IMG/VR virus record: IMGVR_UViG_3300033993_002274
Coordinates: 31,869 to 95,868 of that record
Length of the DNA: 64,000 bases
Source of the DNA: a virus
Direction: 5' to 3' (one strand)
Positions 44,062 to 52,082 of this stretch are shown piece by piece. How positions within the stretch are numbered: the stretch's first letter is position 1; every line of letters begins with the position of its first letter. A program made the position numbers and the translations under genes. The notes beneath the pieces are model-generated. The model saw only the letters and a program-made list of their open reading frames with translations, did no database searches and had not been told where the DNA came from.

Positions 44062-46071
44062 TTATCCTCTTTTTTGAGTAATAAATGCATTTGATAATTT
44101 ATCTGAATATTCAGCACTTAATCTAGTATTGACTGTGGACATAATTGTTTCTTTTAATTGTGACGTATTTAAAACTTCGTTTATTAGATTTTGTGGTATA
44201 TTTGTGTTAATGTTCAAAGTAACTTCAGTTTTACCTCCAATTTCTACTTTTTGAGTTGTTTCTGTATTAGTTGGTGAAAATGAAGAAGACTTTGTTAATA
44301 AGTCAACCAAATTTTGTGATGGTTGAGCGGTAGCGTTTTTATATAATAAAGATAAATCTCCTCCCGATTTGGGACCTCCAATTGATTTTAAAATATTTTC
44401 AGATTCATTATATTTGTTAAAAAAATCTCCAATTCCAGGAGAAAGTAACATATCATCTTTAGTGTCTCCCAAAAATTTACCAAAAGAACCCGTAACCATT
44501 TTTCCTCCACCTGCAGGTACAAATGCATCTGAAACTTTTACTGTTGGGTTTGGTGAAGGTGGTGTTATACCCCCAAGTGTTACTTGTATAGAGGCAACAG
44601 TTGTATCAACAAGAGCTTTAAGAGTTGCTATAAAAGTTGTAAAAGTAGCCAATTGAAATTCGTATGCGGTTTTAATTGAGGAATTTGCATTATCAAACGA
44701 ATTTTTGAACTCTCTGATTAAACCATTAAGAGATGTTTCAGCCGCACCATATAATGTTTTATCTTCTCCGGCTTTAAGTATTGTTTTCCCAACATCTAAA
44801 CCTTGACCAAAAATACCTTGGTTTTGAATTGTAATTAATGTTGCCAATTGTTTATCTTGTACACTTAGTTGATTTTTAGCATTTTGTAACATTTCTGTTT
44901 GTAAATCTTGTTCGCTCTTACCTAAATCTTTGTTGTACTGATTCAATGCATCTATGAAAGTATTATCATTCATAAGTGTTGCCAAGTCTTTTCCTGCTTC
45001 ATCAAAACCTGGTAAATCTATAGATACTTTACCTCCAGGTCCAATTTCTGCCAAACTTGAAACTAACCCTCTTTGTTCCTCAGTTAAACCTTTAAAATCA
45101 ATCCCTTTGGACATAATTTCTTGTTCTTTTCTGGCATTGATTGCCCCTTTAGCAACGTCTTCATAAGATAGACCTAAAATATCGGCTTGTTGTCTTAATC
45201 TCAACATTTCCTCACCACCAATTTTAAATTCACCTGTAGTTTCATTAAAATCAACAGCAGCTGATGAGGCTTTAATAATTTGGTCTTGAAGTCCTTCCAT
45301 ATCATACATTGACATGTGTATTAATTGAAAGGGGTCACCTAATGCACCAATATTACCACCTAATGCTTGTAATTGAGAAGCCATTTCCACGGCCTTTTCG
45401 GGACCACCATTCAAGATTAGGTTTGCTGTTGTTTGTGCTTTATCTAAACTTAAACCTACACGTTGTGCTTGAGCGGCCATTTTTGTTAAACCTTCGACAC
45501 CATTTTTAAAACCGTATATTTGAGCCTTTTGGATATTATCAGACACTGTTTTGGTTAGTACCTTTGCATCAACACCTGACGCCTTTGCGGTTGCAGCAAC
45601 TTTATTCATTATCGCAATGGATTTACTTTGTGTAATACCATATTGAGTCATTCCTCCAATAAGTTTAGCGACATTCTCAGGAGTTTCTCCGATTGCTTTT
45701 CCAAAAACTAATGCGTTTTTTGTCATTTCAGCACTTGTAGGAATCATCCTACCCATACTTGATTGTACTCCTTCTAGAAATTTTCCCGCATCTTCAAATG
45801 CAATACCATATTGTATACCTTCTTCATAAACTTTATAAATTTCTTCTTGAAATTCAACAACGCCCTTTCTAAGTCCTTGACCTAAAGTTGTATTTAGTTT
45901 TGTTGCTTTGGATTCTAACGTTAAAAAGAAATTTTCAACCCTTGTTTGGTCAAATGCAGAATTAAACGCCTTATTTAATTGGTCTGAAAAGTTGGAAACT
46001 TGTACATCTGTATAGGTAGGACCGCCACTACCAGTGCCAGCAAAAGGGTCAGAATAACCTAAAAACATCAT
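44062..46071 (-). CDS. Tail tape measure protein
   Basis: 669 residues, overwhelmingly alpha-helical with Ala/Gln/Lys-rich amphipathic stretches (VFGKAIGETPENVAKLIGGM, MNKVAATAKASGVDAK) and a hydrophobic helix region around 470-510 (ATFTTFIATLKALVDTTV). This is typical of tape measure proteins, which set tail length and are ejected ahead of the DNA. It is encoded right after the gp26-type assembly gene, the usual position. At ~1.5 Å per residue the tail would be about 100 nm, close to T4 (gp29, 590 residues). ATGATG at the start leaves a one-codon ambiguity. Confidence 0.75.
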   Translation of the reverse strand: MMFLGYSDPFAGTGSGGPTYTDVQVSNFSDQLNKAFNSAFDQTRVENFFLTLESKATKLNTTLGQGLRKGVVEFQEEIYKVYEEGIQYGIAFEDAGKFLEGVQSSMGRMIPTSAEMTKNALVFGKAIGETPENVAKLIGGMTQYGITQSKSIAIMNKVAATAKASGVDAKVLTKTVSDNIQKAQIYGFKNGVEGLTKMAAQAQRVGLSLDKAQTTANLILNGGPEKAVEMASQLQALGGNIGALGDPFQLIHMSMYDMEGLQDQIIKASSAAVDFNETTGEFKIGGEEMLRLRQQADILGLSYEDVAKGAINARKEQEIMSKGIDFKGLTEEQRGLVSSLAEIGPGGKVSIDLPGFDEAGKDLATLMNDNTFIDALNQYNKDLGKSEQDLQTEMLQNAKNQLSVQDKQLATLITIQNQGIFGQGLDVGKTILKAGEDKTLYGAAETSLNGLIREFKNSFDNANSSIKTAYEFQLATFTTFIATLKALVDTTVASIQVTLGGITPPSPNPTVKVSDAFVPAGGGKMVTGSFGKFLGDTKDDMLLSPGIGDFFNKYNESENILKSIGGPKSGGDLSLLYKNATAQPSQNLVDLLTKSSSFSPTNTETTQKVEIGGKTEVTLNINTNIPQNLINEVLNTSQLKETIMSTVNTRLSAEYSDKLSNAFITQKRG

Positions 46072-46083
46072 ATAGTTTTATTT

Positions 46084-46091
46084 AATAAATA
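46084..46091 (-). promoter_or_regulatory. TATTTATT element, candidate late promoter
   Basis: A one-mismatch copy of TATTTATA 12 bases upstream of the tape measure start. Confidence 0.3.
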
Positions 46092-46280
46092 TTATTCTTG
46101 TTGTTTTTTATTTTCTTCAATCAACTTATTAATGAAGAACTTTCTTTCATATGTTGGCATACTCATGATGTCTCGATAAGAAAATCTTGCGAACTTGACT
46201 AAATAATATATTTCGTCTAATAGATGTTTTTGATAATCAGAAGAAAGGGCGAAAAAACTCCACCCCAAAAGTAACATCAA
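46092..46280 (-). CDS. Second tail-assembly chaperone frame, probably a +1 frameshift extension
   Basis: A 62-codon open frame overlaps the end of the gp26-like gene by 44 bases in the +1 frame. The nominal start at 46280 is TTG, followed by ATG at 46277, both inside the upstream coding sequence without a convincing initiation context. After the overlap it encodes ALSSDYQKHLLDEIYYLVKF and later SYRDIMSMPTYERKFFI, a helical segment like those of tail-assembly chaperone extensions (gpGT-type or T4 gp51 position). It lies just upstream of the tape measure gene, as in phages with programmed frameshifting. It is most likely made as a ~298-residue fusion with the gp26-like protein, though separate initiation is possible. 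Confidence 0.6.
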   Translation of the reverse strand: MMLLLGWSFFALSSDYQKHLLDEIYYLVKFARFSYRDIMSMPTYERKFFINKLIEENKKQQE

Positions 46281-46989
46281 TAGTCACTTTTTCTCCAGAC
46301 GGGGTTTGAATTACTTTTTGTAAATCGATTTTTGGTTCACATTTATATGCAAATCTTCTAAAGTCTTTTGCATCTGATATTGGCATTTGATTAATAAACT
46401 TTACAATTTGAAGTGGGTCCTTAGAACCATCGATTTCTACAATTTGTTTTTCTAATCTTTTGGTTGCAATAGGTACGGTCATACCGGCTGGATATTGAGA
46501 ATTAAATTTGTCCAACTCTTTTTGGTCCCCAATTGTCAACAGTCTAAACTTAACTTCTTTTTTAGATTTTGGTAGTACATATGAGAATAACCCTTCAAAA
46601 TCAGGTTTTTCTTCAATCGGTTTGTAATCCAACGCATCTAAAAGAACAGTTGTTTCAAAAGTTTTGTTTGTTCTCGGGTCAGTAACCGTAAAGTTATATT
46701 CAGGACCAAAAGATGTGTTTCTTAAAAAAATTAAAACTGCTTGAACGTCACAATCTAACATATCATTAATGTTAAATCCAGGTTCATATATTTTTTGTCT
46801 AAGTAATGAATAAATAATTCCATCTTTATCGTTATTTTGTGACATCAAAATATTTTCATCTTGTGCGGTTAAAAAACCTACTTTAATAGTTTCTTTTTTT
46901 GGTTTGTAAAATATACCTTGTGATGGTAATTTTATTACGTCATGTGGCAAACTAAAATCCATTTGCCCGTATTTTGCTGATTCGTCCAT
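46237..46989 (-). CDS. gp26: Baseplate hub/tail assembly protein, T4 gp26-like (tail chaperone position)
   Basis: 250 residues from the ATG at 46989. An earlier in-frame ATG at 47043 lies inside the tail-tube terminator hairpin and adds a hydrophobic leader, so I reject it. PHDVIKLPSQGIFYKPKKET and DVQAVLIFLRNTSFGPEYNF, then FRLLTIGDQKELDKF, match the T4 baseplate (gp26) family. It ends VEFFRPFF. Within TTT TTT CGC near the end a +1 shift would fuse it to the downstream frame. It lies between tail tube and tape measure, where lambda-like gpG/gpGT chaperones are also encoded. Confidence 0.7.
   Translation of the reverse strand: MDESAKYGQMDFSLPHDVIKLPSQGIFYKPKKETIKVGFLTAQDENILMSQNNDKDGIIYSLLRQKIYEPGFNINDMLDCDVQAVLIFLRNTSFGPEYNFTVTDPRTNKTFETTVLLDALDYKPIEEKPDFEGLFSYVLPKSKKEVKFRLLTIGDQKELDKFNSQYPAGMTVPIATKRLEKQIVEIDGSKDPLQIVKFINQMPISDAKDFRRFAYKCEPKIDLQKVIQTPSGEKVTIDVTFGVEFFRPFF
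46249..46257 (-). other. Candidate +1 ribosomal frameshift site TTT-TTT-CGC
   Basis: In the zero frame the ribosome reads GAG TTT TTT CGC. With tRNA-Phe (anticodon GAA) in the P site on the second TTT, a one-base forward slip re-pairs it perfectly with TTC and brings GCC into the A site, entering the 46092-46280 frame. CGC is expected to be a slow codon in this A/T-rich genome. A zero-frame stop follows four codons later. Confidence 0.5.
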
Positions 46990-47030
46990 AGTTTTTATTT
47001 TAAAAATATTTTGAATAAAATTATTGTAAA

Positions 47031-47057
47031 TAAAAAATCCCATCTATTGACGGGATT
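47031..47057 (-). terminator. Intrinsic terminator after tail tube gene
   Basis: Minus-strand AATCCCGTC pairs with GATGGGATT (one mismatch) around a 4-base loop, followed by TTTTTATTT. It would reduce transcription from tube into the assembly gene, in keeping with high tube abundance. Confidence 0.75.
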
Positions 47058-47081
47058 AATTATAATTTTATTTTTAAAATT

Positions 47082-47570
47082 TTAGTAAACTAGAATACAT
47101 CTATCCGGTCTCAAAGTCATGTCTACAGTCATAAGGTCTGAACCATCATACCCGACCTCATTAAATTTTGCTTCCGTTATACTACAATTTTGTAATATCC
47201 ACTTTTCAACTGCAACTCCTGTTGGGTCTAACATTTCTAAGTTCACATCTTTTTTGTAACCAGCAGCATAACCCATACGACCTGTTACTGATTCAGCATG
47301 TAAACGAACCCACTCCATTACCGCCTGAGCTGCCGATGGACCAATCGGGTCTCTTAAGGTTACAGAAATAGTGTCCCACGCAAAAGACCCTGCAACATAA
47401 GTTTCAGTATTCAAAAATTTAATTTCTTTTGTATCAATTTTAATTGACGGTCTTGACGCTTTTTCAACATACCATGAATTAATACCCAAACTAGAGTCAA
47501 ATGTTAGTATAAACCTATTTTTCTTTTTTGGTTCGTACTGAAACGGCATTCTCATTAATAAATCAGCCAT
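47082..47570 (-). CDS. gp19: Tail tube protein, gp19-like
   Basis: 162 residues (T4 gp19 is 163). The fold pattern fits phage tube proteins: an N-terminal FILTFDSSLGINSWYVEKAS, SRPSIKIDTKEIKFLN, then a loop and WDTISVTLRDPIGPSAAQAV, and a closing DLMTVDMTLRPDRCILVY. It polymerises into the inner tube through which DNA passes. It is separated from the sheath gene only by the HAD-like and 45-residue genes, keeping the T4 sheath-tube proximity, and is followed by a terminator. Confidence 0.85.
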   Translation of the reverse strand: MADLLMRMPFQYEPKKKNRFILTFDSSLGINSWYVEKASRPSIKIDTKEIKFLNTETYVAGSFAWDTISVTLRDPIGPSAAQAVMEWVRLHAESVTGRMGYAAGYKKDVNLEMLDPTGVAVEKWILQNCSITEAKFNEVGYDGSDLMTVDMTLRPDRCILVY

Positions 47571-47604
47571 GTTTTCTTATTTTTTAATTTTTATTTTATT
47601 TTAC

Positions 47605-47612
47605 TATAAATA
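47605..47612 (-). promoter_or_regulatory. TATTTATA element, candidate late promoter of tail tube
   Basis: A perfect coding-strand TATTTATA 34 bases before the tube ATG, inside a 103-base gap (47571-47673). That gap otherwise holds only A/T-rich sequence and a weak ACTAG/CTAGT inverted repeat near the HAD gene stop. Confidence 0.45.
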
Positions 47613-47673
47613 CTTACTAAATTATTTTTTGTATTTACTTTCAATTATTTTAAATTTATTCTATAACTAGAAA

Positions 47674-48564
47674 CTAGTATTTAACTTTATTTCCTCCTTT
47701 TGTTAAATATAAGTTTAAAGGTAATTCTTCATACTCACTAGATAATAATTCTTTAATTTTTTCAACATTTCTTAAATCGTCATCTGAAAAACCAATATAA
47801 GGTTCCCAACTTGAATTAAATTCAACATCATTTTTAAACATAGGACTACCCTCAACCCCGTAACGACTTTTTAATTCACTTGCCAAACTCTTACAATAAG
47901 ATATAAATTGTTTTAATGCATCAAATTTTGCTTGTTCAGGGTTAGAGGCGTTTCCTTTTTTAAAAGACACGGGTTCAAATTTACATAAGTCCAAATAGTC
48001 ATTAAGTTCTGATGGTGACAATGCTTTAACAGTAGTGTCCGCTTTAACTTTGTTTCCTATTTCTCGATACTTGTATAAATTTCTAGCTAATTCTCTTGAG
48101 TCTATTCCGTTTTTATTACTCATTACTAAGTTGTAAACAGCCTCTCTTAAAGTTTCAGGACTATGACCTCTAGCGGTAATTATAGAAAAAACTGACCCAC
48201 CATTTATACATTCCACAAAATCAGACCAAGACGGACCGGGTTTTGCAACCATTGAATCAATAATAAATCTTTTGTTTCCAAACTCCTTAAAGTTTTTAAA
48301 TGCTCCGATAGAAAATGCGACGATTCTTTTACCTTTATACATAAACGGTTCAAAACCAATTTTTTCTCTGTACTCTGCAAAGTCTTCTGTTGACATGGGT
48401 ATTTCGTTTTCGTCTTCATCCATAACCAAAATAGAAGTTGGCATGAATAAAATATTGTCATCCCAATCAAATGCATAATATTTTAAGTCAGGTCTACCAA
48501 CATCATCAAATCCTTCGTTCAATCTTTGTTGAACAAATTTTCTAACATACCCTTTAATATCCAT
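47674..48564 (-). CDS. HAD-superfamily phosphatase-like protein
   Basis: 296 residues. HAD motif I is YYAFDWDDNILF with D33 and D35 as nucleophile and acid/base. Motif II is FSIITARGHS (T130). Motif IV is IGFSDDDLRNV (D261-D263). The cap between motifs I and II contains MDEDENEIPMSTEDFAEY. The N-terminal MDIKGYVRKFVQQRLNEG is an amphipathic helix of the kind used as a targeting or docking tag by T4-like proteins (inference). The substrate is unknown: nucleotide, polynucleotide end or phosphoprotein. It lies between sheath and tube and is translationally coupled (TAATG) to the 45-residue gene. Confidence 0.7.
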   Translation of the reverse strand: MDIKGYVRKFVQQRLNEGFDDVGRPDLKYYAFDWDDNILFMPTSILVMDEDENEIPMSTEDFAEYREKIGFEPFMYKGKRIVAFSIGAFKNFKEFGNKRFIIDSMVAKPGPSWSDFVECINGGSVFSIITARGHSPETLREAVYNLVMSNKNGIDSRELARNLYKYREIGNKVKADTTVKALSPSELNDYLDLCKFEPVSFKKGNASNPEQAKFDALKQFISYCKSLASELKSRYGVEGSPMFKNDVEFNSSWEPYIGFSDDDLRNVEKIKELLSSEYEELPLNLYLTKGGNKVKY

Positions 48565-48701
48565 TATTTTTGAAGTTTTTCTAAAAGTTTTTCTAACTGA
48601 GATTCAGTTAAAACTACATTTTGTTTTTTTGTGGAATAAGTTTTGTCCGACCAATCTTTGATTCCAACTGACTCTTTAATAACTTTCTTTTTAATTTTCA
48701 T
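48564..48701 (-). CDS. Small 45-residue gene coupled to HAD-like protein
   Basis: ATG at 48701, stop TAA sharing a base with the HAD ATG (TAATG). It reads MKIKKKVIKESVGIKDW, then QNVVLTESQLEKLLEKLQK. It is Lys-rich with an amphipathic C-terminal helix. The tight coupling, absence of stops and filling of the gap between the sheath terminator and the HAD gene support it. No family recognised; it may be a chaperone or partner of the HAD-like protein. Confidence 0.6.
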   Translation of the reverse strand: MKIKKKVIKESVGIKDWSDKTYSTKKQNVVLTESQLEKLLEKLQK

Positions 48702-48715
48702 TTTATTTATATTTT

Positions 48716-48743
48716 AAAAATAAGTGGGGGAATGACCCCCCAC
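48716..48743 (-). terminator. Intrinsic terminator after tail sheath gene
   Basis: Minus-strand stem GTGGGGG / CCCCCAC with a short loop, followed by TTATTTTTAAAA. The G/C-rich stem is conspicuous in this A/T-rich genome. The U-tract is interrupted by one A. Confidence 0.75.
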
Positions 48744-48748
48744 ATTTA

Positions 48749-51700
48749 TTATACGTTGTCAAATGATGCTCCTGTTGGTGTAATAACAAACTCGATGTCA
48801 ATGTATTCTAACGCTCTTGTTGGTTTCAAGTAAATCTTACCTGTAAGAGTGTTTGAGTCTAAATCTTCAGGTGTATTTGAAACTGTAACTCTAAAGTCAA
48901 TCAAACCTCGGTCTCTTCTAATTGAATCCAAAATTGGATTTACTGAATCTAAGAAGTCTTGTCTTACTTTGTCATCATTTTGTTCAAATAATAATCTAAT
49001 TGCCACTGCTGAAATTAACTTACGAGCTTGTAGTAATAATCTTCTAACGTTGATTCTGTCAAGTGCAGATTCTCTAATTTGTAGAGTTTTATTACCCCAA
49101 ATTACCGTACCAACATCATTGAAAGTCGCAATTGGGTTGATTCTACCTTTATATAATACGTCTCTATCTTCTTGTGTCAACTTACGTCTCGCTCTAATTG
49201 CATTTACAAGACCTCTCGTGTAACCCGCTGATGCGAACCAAGGGAATGCAATGTTGTCTGTTAATGCTAAGTTTTTAGTAACTTCAGCCGTAGGGGGAAG
49301 ATAAATTTGTGTGTTATTAACACTATCCCTTGTTAATACCCAAGGGTAGTAAGTTGCTGTGTAGTTAGAGTCTATACCCGTAGTCTCTAAATTGTCAACC
49401 GCCTGTTGAGGATAAATTAACCCCTCTTCTATATTTTGGTAAGAAGGTAAGAATAAGTTAAAGTCAGGTGTAGTACAGATGTAAATTGAATCTGCTCTAT
49501 CTTCCTCAATCAAATTAACCGCATCTTCAACTAAGTTACTGTTGTTTACATAGTCAATTCCTGGTGTAACAAACACATTTATATTTGTAGATTCAGGATT
49601 AGAGAATGTTGATTGACCCCATTTGTAAGCGTAGTAGTCAGTGTTCGCCCAAGTTTCTTGGTTTGGTCCTGAAATTTGTTTGAACGCTCCCCAACCTGAT
49701 GCTGTAGGATATGTTGCGGAAGCTGCCGCTCCTTGTTTGTATCCTGTCTGACCTAACGCGAATGTATCTGCGTTTGTTCTAGACGCTCTATAAATGTCCC
49801 AACCGTCAAATCCGCCGTAAGCATATACGGTATATTTTCTTGTATTTAAGTTGTAATAAGGATTATCACTGTCTAAAGGTTCGCTCGAGAATGAACCCGC
49901 ACCCACTTCAAACGCTGACTGACCTGAAGTAACATATCCGTTAGAAATAGTTACAATAGTTGCTCCACTATCCATATGGAAACCTTTAGTAACATAACCC
50001 CAATCAGGACCTGTAGTGTCAGTTGCGATATTTGTAGGAAGTTGTTTACCTTTGTATTCAAAGAAATCATAATCAACACCTGTAATATTAGAAATACCCA
50101 AGTATGCTTTTCTAACATTTTCACCTGATGAAGTTCTAATATTATTACCATTGTTTGCAGAACCAAAAGGAGGATTGTCTATTTGCTGTCCTGCCGTTAA
50201 ATATCTTGTTTTGTATACAATAAATGGAGGTGTCGCATTTGAGTATTCTCTCATAATATAACCCTCAAATCCACAAGGTAGCGCATCTGTTGGTGCTTCA
50301 TCAGCCATTTCAATCATTAAGTATTTAGATTTTACTTGATATTCACCATTAGAAGTACCAATTTTATTTGCTATAAAATTATTTTGTGTAGGGTCTAATG
50401 AACAGTTTGTAAAACTTTCTATTACTCTAACCTTATCGTCAGTATCATAAAAGTCTCTAACAAAAACGTCAAAAGTATTGTTTGTAAAAGATATATTACC
50501 TATTGATATTTTTACAAGTCTATTAGCCGCATTTCCATCGGAAATTAATACAAATCTAAATAACTTATAAACCAAATTACCTCTTAGTTCAGACACTAAG
50601 TAAGGAGTTTTAGGTGTTTGATATTGTTCTAAATAGAAACCAATAGTTTCAGTATCTAACGATTCAGCACTGTCCAATGCAATTAAATCACAGTATAAAC
50701 CTCTAATTTTACTATTGTTATAACCTGAATTTAATAAACTTGGATAAATTTCCTCAACAAAAATTGGAACTTCGTTTCTATCTTTCGCAAAGTTTGATTT
50801 ACCAAATAAACTTGACATGTAGTTGGAATTTGTAGACAACATTGAAGTTTCAAAACTAAATGTTTCAGAATCATATGTAATACCTGATATTACAAAAGTT
50901 GAGTATGGGTCACTTGTAACTGCTGAATATGTACCAGTACATACCATTTGAACGTCACTTGTACCCGTAACCCAATATTGTGGTCCGTGTTGTGTTGAAG
51001 AATATGTGGTAAGACCTCTTGAACGTAGTGTTGATACAACTAAATCATCCCATTCACTATAAGGTGAACCTGAATAGAATGTCATACCAATATTACATCT
51101 ACCTGAGAACACACCACCACCGAGAGATGACATCGCTCCGATTGAAGCACCTAATCCGTATCCATAATATGAGCCAACACTTTGAATTTTGTTATAGTCA
51201 AATAATGCATAGTACCATGTATCATTCGTATCTGCTGAAAGATTTGTTAAAGATAAATTAACATTATCAACTCCAAAGGTTTCAGAAGTTGCGGTTACAG
51301 TATTCACTGAAGACCCTGACACGTAAGTTAGTGTATTCGCACTTAAAGTACCCCAATAAATCGCAGTTGTTGCTGAGGTAGACGCACTTAAACTAAATCT
51401 ATTAACGTTAGTAGAAATAAAGTTTTGAAAATCTGCATTTAATGTGGAAGTTCCTCCGTTATAAGACGTGTATGTGCTGTAAAAATCAGCACTTAATTGT
51501 GATGGAACAGATGTAATTGTAATATTTCCACTAGTACCTGTAGTTCCTGTAAAGTTTAATGTAATACCTGTTGTATTACCTGTTGCTGATATTGTTGCCG
51601 GATTTGGGTTTGCAATAGTAACAACCGACCAAGATGGTCCTGCATCATAACCTGATAATCCAAGTATTCTTGTTACGAATAATTGATTTGATTGACTTAA

Positions 51701-51952
51701 GTAAGCCTTTGCAATATAAGACGCCTCATATTTTGGTATTTGGGTATTAACAAATCTTTCAGGACTTGTTCCCCCAAAATAAACTTGATATTCGTCAAAG
51801 TTTGTTATGAAAATAGGTTCAAATGCGGGACCTTGAATGGTTTCACCGACAATACCTAAAGTTGTTACACCAACGCTTTGTGCAACAAAAGTTAAATCTC
51901 TTTCTGAAGTGTAAACACCAGGTGAGACGAAAACCTTATTACTAGATGCCAT
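48749..51952 (-). CDS. gp18: Tail sheath protein, gp18-like
   Basis: 1067 residues against 659 for T4 gp18. The N-terminus VSPGVYTSERDLTFVAQSVG and LGIVGETIQGPAFEP are diagnostic of contractile sheath proteins, as is the C-terminal domain with INVRRLLLQARKLISAVAIR and FEQNDDKVRQDFLDSVNPIL. The extra ~400 residues, mostly at about 120-420 and Thr/Ser/Gly-rich (TISATGNTTGITLNFTGTTG), should form outward-facing insertion domains. The subunits form the contractile outer tail. The gene is followed by a strong terminator and preceded by TATTTATA. Confidence 0.9.
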   Translation of the reverse strand: MASSNKVFVSPGVYTSERDLTFVAQSVGVTTLGIVGETIQGPAFEPIFITNFDEYQVYFGGTSPERFVNTQIPKYEASYIAKAYLSQSNQLFVTRILGLSGYDAGPSWSVVTIANPNPATISATGNTTGITLNFTGTTGTSGNITITSVPSQLSADFYSTYTSYNGGTSTLNADFQNFISTNVNRFSLSASTSATTAIYWGTLSANTLTYVSGSSVNTVTATSETFGVDNVNLSLTNLSADTNDTWYYALFDYNKIQSVGSYYGYGLGASIGAMSSLGGGVFSGRCNIGMTFYSGSPYSEWDDLVVSTLRSRGLTTYSSTQHGPQYWVTGTSDVQMVCTGTYSAVTSDPYSTFVISGITYDSETFSFETSMLSTNSNYMSSLFGKSNFAKDRNEVPIFVEEIYPSLLNSGYNNSKIRGLYCDLIALDSAESLDTETIGFYLEQYQTPKTPYLVSELRGNLVYKLFRFVLISDGNAANRLVKISIGNISFTNNTFDVFVRDFYDTDDKVRVIESFTNCSLDPTQNNFIANKIGTSNGEYQVKSKYLMIEMADEAPTDALPCGFEGYIMREYSNATPPFIVYKTRYLTAGQQIDNPPFGSANNGNNIRTSSGENVRKAYLGISNITGVDYDFFEYKGKQLPTNIATDTTGPDWGYVTKGFHMDSGATIVTISNGYVTSGQSAFEVGAGSFSSEPLDSDNPYYNLNTRKYTVYAYGGFDGWDIYRASRTNADTFALGQTGYKQGAAASATYPTASGWGAFKQISGPNQETWANTDYYAYKWGQSTFSNPESTNINVFVTPGIDYVNNSNLVEDAVNLIEEDRADSIYICTTPDFNLFLPSYQNIEEGLIYPQQAVDNLETTGIDSNYTATYYPWVLTRDSVNNTQIYLPPTAEVTKNLALTDNIAFPWFASAGYTRGLVNAIRARRKLTQEDRDVLYKGRINPIATFNDVGTVIWGNKTLQIRESALDRINVRRLLLQARKLISAVAIRLLFEQNDDKVRQDFLDSVNPILDSIRRDRGLIDFRVTVSNTPEDLDSNTLTGKIYLKPTRALEYIDIEFVITPTGASFDNV

Positions 51953-51985
51953 TTTAAATTATGTTTTAGCTTTTTATGTTTTATA

Positions 51986-51993
51986 TATAAATA
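51986..51993 (-). promoter_or_regulatory. TATTTATA element, candidate late promoter of tail sheath
   Basis: A perfect coding-strand TATTTATA 33 bases upstream of the sheath ATG, in the divergent gap between sheath and the lone plus-strand gene. Confidence 0.45.
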
Positions 51994-52000
51994 CATTGAA

Positions 52001-52012
52001 TTTTTGCAAAAA
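52001..52012. promoter_or_regulatory. Perfect palindrome TTTTTGCAAAAA, possible operator
   Basis: A 12-base perfect inverted repeat between the divergent sheath and small plus-strand gene. It overlaps the TTTG box of the plus-strand promoter candidate. A dimeric DNA-binding protein such as the adjacent small gene product could bind here (inference). Confidence 0.3.
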
Positions 52013-52034
52013 ACTATTGACAATAATATATTTA
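52003..52034 (+). promoter_or_regulatory. Bacteroidota-type promoter for small plus-strand gene
   Basis: TTTG, a 20-base spacer and TATATTTA, the same spacing and -7 box as the polymerase promoter. A TTGACA also occurs at 52017 but is too close to the -7 box to act with it. Confidence 0.45.
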
Positions 52035-52040
52035 TCTGAT

Positions 52041-52066
52041 AAGGCAGACAAAATTCTGCCTTTTTT
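52041..52066 (+). terminator. Terminator-like hairpin in the leader of the small gene
   Basis: Perfect 8-bp stem AAGGCAGA / TCTGCCTT with a 6-base loop, running into TTTTTT in the plus direction, 17 bases before the ATG at 52083. The U-tract is only on the plus side. It would stop plus-strand transcripts before the gene, hence a possible attenuator. Confidence 0.7.
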
Positions 52067-52082
52067 CTCACCTAAAATTATT

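Noticed and set aside
46990-47043. Earlier start (ATG at 47043) for the gp26-like gene
   Set aside because: It falls inside the tail-tube terminator hairpin and adds a hydrophobic leader atypical of the family; ATG at 46989 gives the family-like N-terminus.
47655-47680. ACTAG/CTAGT inverted repeat after the HAD-like gene as a terminator
   Set aside because: The stem is only 5 bp and no T-tract follows on the coding strand.
48705-48712. T4-orientation TATAAATA before the 45-residue gene
   Set aside because: It lies only 3 bases from the ATG in a very A/T-rich leader right after a terminator, and no other gene shows this orientation, so chance is likely.
51996-52082. N-terminal extension of the small plus-strand gene
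   Set aside because: It would place coding sequence across the promoter box and the leader hairpin; the RHH-like domain begins at the ATG at 52083.
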